A stretch of 64,000 nucleotides of DNA, from positions 3,588,393 through 3,652,392 of the forward strand of contig NC_068352.1 in the NCBI RefSeq assembly GCF_014633365.1, written 5' to 3'. The notes under the pieces were generated by a model. The model searched no databases. It saw only the letters and a list, made by a program, of their open reading frames with translations, and was not told where the DNA came from. This stretch comes from Diospyros lotus (lineage: Eukaryota > Streptophyta > Magnoliopsida > Ericales > Ebenaceae). Positions 55,547 to 64,000 of the stretch are shown in pieces. A program made the position numbers and the translations under genes. Each line of letters begins with the position of its first letter. Position 1 is the first letter of the stretch.

Positions 55547-57771
55547 AAACCTGTGGCTCCAGAGGCTTTGAGGGTCAGCCTTAGAATCATCACATCTCCA
55601 TAAGTTCAGTCTCTGATAATGGTTCTAGCTCGAGAGAACAAGCTTGTAGCTAACTTAGCTTGGGCTCAAAGGCCTAGGCATGTTTGTAATACCCGAAAAA
55701 TTATTAAGGGTATAAATGGTATCTGATGAAGGGTATAACTGGAATCATCAAAAGAATGAGGCTTTAGGGTACACTATCGCAGTCTTAAGCGACTGAATCA
55801 ATCAGAGGGAGTACCTCGTACCCTAGATAGCCAAGGAAAATTGTATAGTATCGACAAGTGATTCGAATTATGATTTTTAGTGATGAAAGAAGTAGGATTG
55901 GGAACAGTTTTGGTACAACTAAAATGCAGCTGCAAATAAGGCTCAGAAATCGAATTGTTATAGGGAACTTCCGGGAAGTCAACGGAAGCTTGAGGGGGCT
56001 CTAATTTTTCATAAGAAATAACCCTTTAGTGGTTTTTGGATGAAACAATAGTGCGATGAGGACACTGGGGCAAAATCGCCATTATCAAGTAGCTTTGAAG
56101 TTATTAATTTTGCATTTTCGATATTGTAATGTAAATTAATTCGGTGTTTAAGGGTATAGTTGCAATAAGGGAATTGCCCAAGTGAAACTAAGATTGAAAT
56201 TAGGGGGTTAATATGTAATTTCTTTATATTAATAGTGTAATATATATATATATATAATACGCATCTACATGGTGGCTGATTTTTGCGAAGCTTCTGGGAA
56301 GCTTCATGGCCGAAATTCTTGGAGTAGTGGCCAAGTTTTTCTGGAGGAGTGGTGGCCAAGACTCCTTAAGTCGGTTGAGAGGCTATAAATAGGGAGCAAA
56401 ATGAGAGCAAAATGGAAAAAAAAAATGGAAGAAGGAAGTGGCCGAGAGTTGCAGCAAGTGGCTGAGAGCTTGAGAGAGTGGCCAGGAGTTTAAGAAATAG
56501 AGAGGAAGTGTTGGGAGCGATGCTGGTGGCCATAGGAAGCAGCGAGGTGGAGCTCGGAAGTGTCACTAGCCGCCGTTGCAACCGCAAGCGGCCATAGCCG
56601 CAAGCTCCAAGCTCCATGGTAGTGGCTGGCTCGCGAAGCTAGCTAGAGCAGAGCAGTTGCAAATGGCGAAGCGGCGAGAAGCAACAGTGAGGCCGACGAG
56701 GAGGCTACCGAGCGTGTGGAGAAGCAGCCAATGGTAGCCGCGGCTGTTGCAGCTGGGCGACGCGACCATGCTGGGAGGCGAGCAACAGTAGCAAGGAGGA
56801 GCTGGCTGGCGATTGCGAGGTCGACAGGGTTAGTGGAGGTCGAGGAGGCAGCCGGCGTGGTTGGAGGTGGCCATTGGCATGCAAGCCAGGTGGCTGGTTC
56901 ACTTACGGGAAGAACAGAGAAGAAGCAATAGAGGCGGGCGGGAGGAAGAAGAAGCAGGGGAGAAGAAAGAAATAAGAAGAAAAGAAAAAAAAAGAAAAGA
57001 AAAGAAAAGAAAAGGAAAGAAAATGAGGAAAAATTAGAGAAAATTCTCGAAAAAATCCCAGAAATTTCTAAGGATTAATTTGAGGCTATGGGAGCATGCC
57101 AAAGCTAGAAAATTACTCAGACGCGCATTTTAAGTCTTAGCACGCATTATGAGGTAAAAATTGACTTTTCGCATAAGGCGAGTGGTTTGACTCTAGTTTT
57201 ACCCTTATTTTGGATATATCTTGGTGTGAGTCAGGTGAATGAGTGACACGGTAGGGCACTCGAGACCAGGACTCGGGATGCTATGCTTATGCATTTTATT
57301 CATGTATATATGGCATCATTGGCATATTGATCATGTGGTATAGTGCATCAACTGTTTTTACTTGCAAAAAGTCGGTGCATGGTGTGTGATTTTCATATCA
57401 TCGGAGTATTGATTTTTGTGTCGTTATTGGGTCCGTATGGGACGAGATGGGGTCTTCTTGAGAATGGGATAAGGTTAATCCTGGTGAACGAGTGACACGG
57501 TAGGGCACTTAAGAGAATAAGTATGTAGCGGCAAGGTCAACCCCAACGGTGTGTGGAAGGTGTTTTCCACGGGAGGTTGAGTATGTCAGGGAGATTTCTC
57601 AAGATAGACGTGTTTGCATGTGTCGTTTTGTCTATGAATGTCATGCTCGTATGTCTTTCATGCATTATGTAAATTGTTTCATGTCGTCACTTAGATATTT
57701 TGTCATCTAACCTGGGTTATGCCCCTAGAACGTTCAATGTTCTAGCCAGGGACTGCTGCGAGGGCAAGGAC

Positions 57772-59769
57772 TGTTAGTGTAGGTGCTCTAAACCCAATCA
57801 AATTGGGCATGTTGTACACTGACAATTGTAATCATGTTATTATTTGAATAAGAAGTTATTCAAATTTACAAGAAGTCATTCTATTAGTTTCTTGTTATTA
57901 TTGTAATAACCGAATGAAACTAGATAGAAGTCCATATGATGTATACTGTGAATAATCTATAAAGATGTGAGATGATGCATCACAGTTTCTAGACATCATT
58001 AAACGTCCCAAGTCGTAGCAATGTCAAGAATGGACATTGACAATTGCGGTAAGACTTGTATGTGCTATGTTTTTGCTATGTGATAGCAATGGGGGTCTCA
58101 CACCCATAAGCATGGGGATGCCTAGACAAGTAAATAGGTGACCAATGTTGGAGAACGTGTCACTGGACATGACTCGCCATGAGAATCCATTTTGGTTATA
58201 TGTTGATGGTATTCTCATATGAGATAGGTGTAACTAATCCTTGGACCTGAGGTTGTCACGGTCATCTCATAAGAAGACCGATATGCTTTGACATAGTTTC
58301 GATGGGCCTAGATAAAGGTTGCACGTGGCCGATCGTTGGGGCATATCGTGAGGCTTATGGAGATGGGTGTATAACCAAGATGGGACTCGTCTATCCCTTG
58401 ATAGAGGATGATGTATCTAAGGCGCCTTCGGTGGATATTCACGTTAAATCCATGGCCATGGTAAAAGAGATCAATAAGGAGTTATTGATTTACTTTCTAT
58501 TAAGTGAAGATATCTAGAAGACCGAAGAAAACTCATGTGATCATTATCAAGCAACATATCGCCATACTTGAGATCACATAAGATACATTGATGAGATGAT
58601 CGAATTACATAGTAACCATGCTCGTGAAAGGTTATTTGCAGATTATGAATCCTTTTGAATAATTGGGTAGGCATGATGCCTTGCTAGAGGCCAATTTTGT
58701 CTTATGTGTTTGTACCGACACATTGCCAACATATTCGGAAGCCTAATGAGTCATACGCAATGGGCACGGTCCCTGGCTTAAACCAAGAGAGTGGACGTAT
58801 GGTTAAGTGGGACACTTCGGCAAGAAGTTGTGTCGTCGTAGGTTCTCACGGAAAAAGAACAAATAGACGTAATGACGTCGATATGGCGAGGGGTCGTCAT
58901 AATGGAAAGAGTTTCCTAAAATGGAAATTGATTAAATTAGGAAGGAGTTTCTAATTTAATAATTTTCTATTTGTTGGAGTGACAAATAGGAAATAAAATA
59001 TATTTAGGCTTAAGTTAATATTTGGACTAAATCAGATTTGGGCCAAATATTAAATTAAATATTATATTTGGACTAAATTAGATTTGGGCCAAATATTAAA
59101 ATAAATATTATATTTGGACTAAATTAGATTTGGGCCAAATATTAAATATTATATTTGGATCAAATTAGATTTGGGTCAAATATTAAATAAAATATATTTG
59201 GGCTTGAATTAGATTTGGGTCATAATATTTTATTTAAACCTATAAAAGGATTTGGGCCATTTAATTATATTTCTAGTTGGACTAGAATAAGTCCACTTAA
59301 TATTCTAACTAAATTAGAATTAATGGGCTAGCCCAATCCATTAGGGTTTTAGAAACCCTAGGATATTTCACTATAAATATCTTTTTATGGGTTGCCCAAA
59401 ATTGAAGAGAGTTTTTGGTGTCGTTTTTCAAGAGTTGAAAAACGTATTGCCGTTCACTCTTCCCATTTCTTTTTGCATCGATTTGAATCGTGGGTGTTCT
59501 TTTACCGTCCATACACAAGCCGCGCAAAGGAGAAGGAGCTAACACTCCTATTCCGCTCTCCTTGCCAACAGACGCGTGTCGGGTATCACGAGTTAGAGGC
59601 CGGACGCTTGGACAGCTCGAATCCGCGAACGACTCGATAATTTAAAGGTTAGATTTATTTATTTATTTGTGAATGATTTAATTTCGACGTTGATCCAATC
59701 GCCGGGATCGGGGTAAGTTCAAAATTTTGAACTACGCTGTTTACCCGTAGCGATCTTGCTTTACTTTCA
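57772..59769 (+). mobile_element. Solo LTR G (2.0 kb) nested in LTR F
   Basis: Starts TGTTAGTGTAGGTGCTC, ends TTTACTTTCA, with a perfect 5-bp duplication AGGAC (57767-57771, 59770-59774). It contains a TATA-like CTATAAATATC (about 59371) and an internal tandem repeat (59016-59225). No coding sequence recognised. Confidence 0.85.
59016..59225 (+). repeat. Tandem repeat, about 46-bp period, in LTR G
   Basis: Four imperfect units of 'atatttggactaaattag' plus 'atttgggccaaatatta', upstream of the TATA-like box of LTR G. The units themselves are partly palindromic (ATATTTGG ... CCAAATAT). Confidence 0.8.
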
Positions 59770-60162
59770 AGGACACGGCCAGTTGAAGGTCTGTGGTGCT
59801 TAGTTTGATAGTTATTGTAACCTTTGGGGGTTTTAGTATGTATTTCAGCTTGTATAAGAATAGTTTTACGATAACGTTTTTATCATTTGGTTGTCTGTAA
59901 TACGTATTTGTTATGGAAATAATATGTAAGAATCACGGTGTTTGATGTTAATATATCCGTTGCTTTATGATATGTCTCGTTTAGTTGTTAAGATTATTGA
60001 TCTTGTTTAGTTAAGCGGACAAGACTGGGGCTTTCGGGATCCTGTGTGTGCATGTGAAGGTTGTTCATGAAGCACCACGCGTGATAATGTAGATAAAAAA
60101 AAAAAAAAAGGATTCCCGAAAATACCCTTATAGTGACACACCCGGCGAGGCAGGGTGTTACA

Positions 60163-63100
60163 ATTGGTATCAGAGCCCTAGGTTAAAACCCTGGGATGGT
60201 TAAGCTAGGTTATTGAACTTAGCACGGTTAAAACTGTTGAATGAGAACTTAGAATAGGGTTATGGATTCTAAGAGTCATTTGGAACATCGTTAAGAATGA
60301 TATGGAGACTCTAGAGAGGTGAAATTTGAGGTTTTTAATTGGAATATACTTTTAGTAACAAGAGGAGACGAACAGATTCTATTCACATTTTGGACACATC
60401 AGTAGGAGGAAGCCGATAATAAGAGTCGTTGAAGGGACATAGATATATGATTAGCAAAACGTTAAAAGAATAAGTACTTTGGTGATTCTGGTACAACTTG
60501 AAGTATAGTATAAAATCTCTTTGGAAGAATTTTAGTAAATTGTCTTAGTAGCTCCCGATTGGGACATGTTAGCAATGGTGATGTCGTGCTTTGACAAGAT
60601 AAGTGAAACGATTGAGGTTACTGGGAGAACTCATCAAGGGACGTGGGAGATTAGGAATGACTTGCAGCTAATGTAAATTTTAAGGTTGAGTTACATACCT
60701 GAAGTAGGGACTTAAGAGGAACGGATTCAGTTAGAGCCAATTAGTGGAAATCCCGAATAGAGACTTAGGGGAAAAGAAATTGATAGATCGTAAAGACAAA
60801 ATCCCTACTTGGAGATTTGGAATTTGTCAATTGAAGTCTTTGGGATTATTAATTGAAGAATATAAGACCTTGCTAAGTGATAGAACGTTGGATTGGGAGT
60901 TAGCATTCAATGATATGGTTCGAATGTAAGGTTGGCTTGATAAACCATAACCGAGGATTCGTAAGATCTGGAAACTGTAGATTAGAGATCACTAGTCAAA
61001 ATCATTCTTGCTGAATGTTGGAATATCTGGTGGTTAGTAAGAATAAGCACATTATGGATGGATTAGTTTGATATGGCATAACTTAATTGTAAATCAGGTT
61101 TTGATCGAATGGTATAAGGATTCAAGGGAAAGAATGACTTGGTATAGATCGAGGATCCTAAGGAACGACTCGAAGTAAGAAACCCAAGATAGTTCGATAA
61201 GTGCTTTTTGAGGGTTTTAGGAATCTGAAAATAATGATGAGGATATTGAGATAAAAGGACCAGAAATGATGACAACGAAAATAAGGAAAGATTATCATAA
61301 GGAAATGGTATGTGTTGGTTTCATAGGTTATTCAAGGGTAACGAGGGTTAGGGTGTAGCCTTGAGTCTTATGGAAGTTTTAACAGAAGAAATAGTTGTAT
61401 CAAGGACATTAACCTAGGATCAAATGAGGAAATCAAATCAGGATTAATTGAGGATTGAATTCTTGTTTGAGGTGTGCTAGAAGTTTTTCTTGGTAGTAGT
61501 TGGCTTGAATAAAATGCTCAAGGTAATAGTGAGAATTTTCCTTGGAGTGAAATCTTGGAGATTAGAAGGATTTTTGAATTTCGGATAGTGACTATTAGAC
61601 AAAGAGGGAGCGACTGCAAATTAGCTATGGTTAGGGTTTCAATCGAAAAATTATTAAGATATGAGATATGGAGTTCGCATGTTTTAAAGATTAGACTCTT
61701 CCCTTTAGTTGGAAATCTGAAAAGATCTTTTTGCTTGTAGAGGATTTGCATAATGAAACCTTACGCGAATAGCTAGGGATTGAAAATGATGTAGGAATCA
61801 ATGATGAACTAGGGATTTGTAATTTAGGAAAAAAAACCATGGAGATTAGGAAGATGTTGGAATAAGAGAATTTCGATGTTTCTAAGGAAAATAATTAGCA
61901 AAGTGTGCAGTAGTCGGATCAAAAAAAAATTTATACGTGTAAGGGGTCGTATGAAAGATAGGTCCTTATAAGCCACATAGTTAGCATGATAACTGTTGAG
62001 GACCAGGAGGTAATCATAAAAGTCTTGGTTTAAGTTTTATGGCACTAAGCAAATGAGATAAGACTTATTAAAGCTTGATTAAGCTCGTAAAGATATATTG
62101 GGATATGACTAGACCTTATCAAGTTGAAATTTATCCTAAAAGATTCAAGGAAGGAAATAGGATTGATAATTCATAAAGCGAGGAGTCAAGTTGAAGAACG
62201 ATCGCAAAATAAGATGTCGGAAGCATATAAAGAAGGGCGGAGCTTCTAAAAACTAGATTTATGATAGACAGAGCCTATGATTATAACTTGAGTTTATAGA
62301 AAGGCACGGTTACTCAACCTATTTTTTGAATACGATAGCTGTGCTGGATAAGATTTCAAATAATCTTGGAGAAAATGATTATAACACCTGTAACGGTAGC
62401 AATAAGAAGAGAGATTCCATGATAAGTTGGAAAGGAAAGGAGATTAAGATACGAGGTACTAGGAATGGTAAGGACAAGGGTGCACCACTCAATTGAGTGA
62501 TAATTTTGGAAAAGAAAAATTAAGGAATCCAAGAGATCAGGGATTTGGACTAGTATTAATAAGAACCACTATAGCTCTCGGAGATGGAACAAGAAGTTCT
62601 AACGTAGCGATAACATCATCGGTGTTTGGTCTGTAACAATGGATCTGAGCCTAGGGACCAAGGCAGAGGACTGGTGGTTGGCTCGCGGTTTGGGGTACGA
62701 TACCTACGAGTTGGAGCAACACAGTGAACTGTGGAGATAGTCAAATGCCAAAGTTTGGGCAACACTGAAGATGTTATGTATGATTTAGAGTCTAGGTTCC
62801 AAGGGACCAGAGCATCGTGGCAGGATCCCTAATCATTATGGAAAGAGGTAAAAGCTTGGAAGGTGACCTAAGCGGGATAATTGCTATGTGGATTATGATA
62901 GTTGATAGGCAGAAGAGAGTTGGAAGAAGGAAATGTATTCTCGACCGAAGAAATAGTGTTTAACAGACTGTTACCAGAAATTTGTGGAAGGATTCTTATA
63001 GGATAATTACATCCACGACATAAATTCGTGAAGATAAGGTTACCAAGAAGGGGTGAGTGCGCTCGAGAAATTCAGGAATTATGGTGAAAACAGTAATTGT

Positions 63101-64000
63101 GTTCATAGGTCGAGGCAGGTCCTAACCAGGAATGGAACGAACCCTGATATAGCCGTGTGTTACAGGAAAAGTGTTTCTTGGATGTGGTATCTGGAAGAAA
63201 TTTAACTTTAGTTATTGACTTAACTTTTAGTTTCGTGTGTCTATTAATACGCACCCTAGGAGTTGTGAGGAATTGGCTCCGATTTAGTTGTTTGAGTCTT
63301 ACCTTAGTGATATAACAAGGTTGGAATAATAGTAGATATATTTTGGGTACTCTCAGAGAACACGAGTTGATCTTTAGAATGGGACGAAGTTAACATAAAG
63401 ATATGGTAAGTTATAAGTTGATAAGTACACAAAAGTGTTTTTCCTTCCGAGAAGACGTGTTATGATTTGAGAAAACATATAATGAGTTGTGATAGAAAAG
63501 GACATGCATTTCTAGTTCTATCAAGGAAATTTTATTTGGGTTGTGAGACAATAGGCTAAGCTATTAAAGTTATGCTAGGTGTTGTTAAAGACTCGATGAG
63601 AACCAAAAGTTGTCCACTAAGGTTTTCATTTAAGAAAGTTGTATGAAAACTAGACTACCTAAGAGGGACGAGATTAAAATTGAGGATAATAGGGATCTTG
63701 TTTAACTTAATAGAAAAATTGTTTCTCATGTGGAAGAATATGGAAAGCACCGCTTAGTTGAAAAAAAAGCATTTAGCGGTACTAAGTTATGGAGTCACAA
63801 ATAATGGGCGTGTATAAGAATGGAATGTTATCAATTTCTGTGCAATCATGGCAGCTAGGTAAGTTCAATGTTATCAATTTCTGTGCAATCATGGCAGCTG
63901 GGTAAGTTCAATGTTATCAATTTCTGTGCAATGATGGCAGCTGAGCAAGTTCAATGTTATCAAATTCTGTGCAAAAATGGTAGCCAAGTTAGTTCAATCT
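60163..64000 (+). mobile_element. Internal region of the Gypsy element following LTR F
   Basis: A primer-binding site TGGTATCAGAGCC (60165-60177), complementary to initiator tRNA-Met, follows the LTR after two bases. The next 3.8 kb to the window end have no open frame above about 80 codons and no recognisable gag or pol. This is either a long decayed coding region or a large non-coding (LARD-like) interior. Confidence 0.75.
63826..63998 (+). repeat. Tandem repeat, 43-bp period, four units
   Basis: Unit 'aatgttatcaatttctgtgc' plus 'aatcatggcagctgggtaagttc', four copies with growing divergence towards the window end. It may continue beyond 64000. Confidence 0.9.

Larger units (their letters stand above)
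55685..60162 (+). mobile_element. Gypsy 5' LTR F (about 2.5 kb plus a nested element)
   Basis: Starts TGTAATACCCG, ends CAGGGTGTTACA, and is followed by a primer-binding site, so this is a 5' LTR rather than a solo one. A 2.0 kb element (57772-59769) is nested within it; without it the LTR is about 2.47 kb. TATAAATA at 56384-56391. The hairpin arms CTAGAAC / GTTCTAG are at 57725-57745. It shares the GCGGCCATAGCCGCAAG motif and the GAAAA-rich tract (56940-57020) with LTR B. Confidence 0.88.

Noticed and set aside
58302..58517. 71-codon frame in LTR G
   Set aside because: Inside a solo LTR bounded by TG/CA and a 5-bp duplication; no recognisable protein family.

Overview
This is nuclear DNA from a eudicot plant. 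The evidence is spliced genes with GT-AG introns, AT-rich intergenic sequence, dense nested LTR retrotransposons, hAT and other MITE-type elements, a Cassandra TRIM carrying 5S rRNA-like LTRs, and a block of chloroplast-derived DNA. No species can be named from the sequence alone. There are no bacterial-type operons, CRISPR arrays or intact rRNA genes.

Region 1 (1-32.4 kb) is the genic half. It begins with retrotransposon debris (1-1.5 kb). A multi-exon gene for a GDPDL/SHV3-type, GPI-anchored, glycerophosphodiester phosphodiesterase-like cell-wall protein follows (exons 1762-14330, first coding exon not found). Its third visible intron holds a hAT element with a 2.6 kb solo Gypsy LTR nested inside. 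An 11.5 kb segment running from inside that hAT element (8143) to 19641 was then duplicated in tandem (second unit 19642 to about 32354). The second unit carries only the second GDPD-like half of the gene, with its exons still open. It later received a copy-specific hAT element (24280-25166) and a tandem Cassandra array (29140-30184).

Interleaved with the GDPDL copies is a small family of two-exon, secreted, cysteine-rich peptide genes, too short to stand out as ORFs: 16035-16392 (+), 18143-19279 (-), 28428-28769 (+), 30857-31988 (-) and 32488-33463 (+). Exon 1 encodes a signal peptide plus a conserved Ser-Leu-Pro-rich stretch. Exon 2 encodes a cysteine module that resembles the N-terminal half of a plant granulin domain. 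The 18143-19279 copy is open throughout; the others carry stops, frameshifts, splice-site losses or an insertion. This is the most novel item in the window.

Region 2 (32.4-64 kb) is a nest of retrotransposons. It holds several solo LTRs of one ~2.5 kb Gypsy family (B, C, D, E; A lies in the GDPDL intron), most with recognisable 5-bp target-site duplications. It also has a 5' LTR of the same family with a tRNA-Met-type primer-binding site (F), three Copia-type solo LTRs or LTR-like insertions, a Copia RNase H fragment with its 3' LTR, and a decayed Tat-like Gypsy element with integrase, internal tandem repeats and an antisense coiled-coil ORF. A 0.8 kb chimeric chloroplast insertion lies inside LTR E. 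The Gypsy LTR family carries two adjacent hairpins whose stems show compensatory substitutions between copies.
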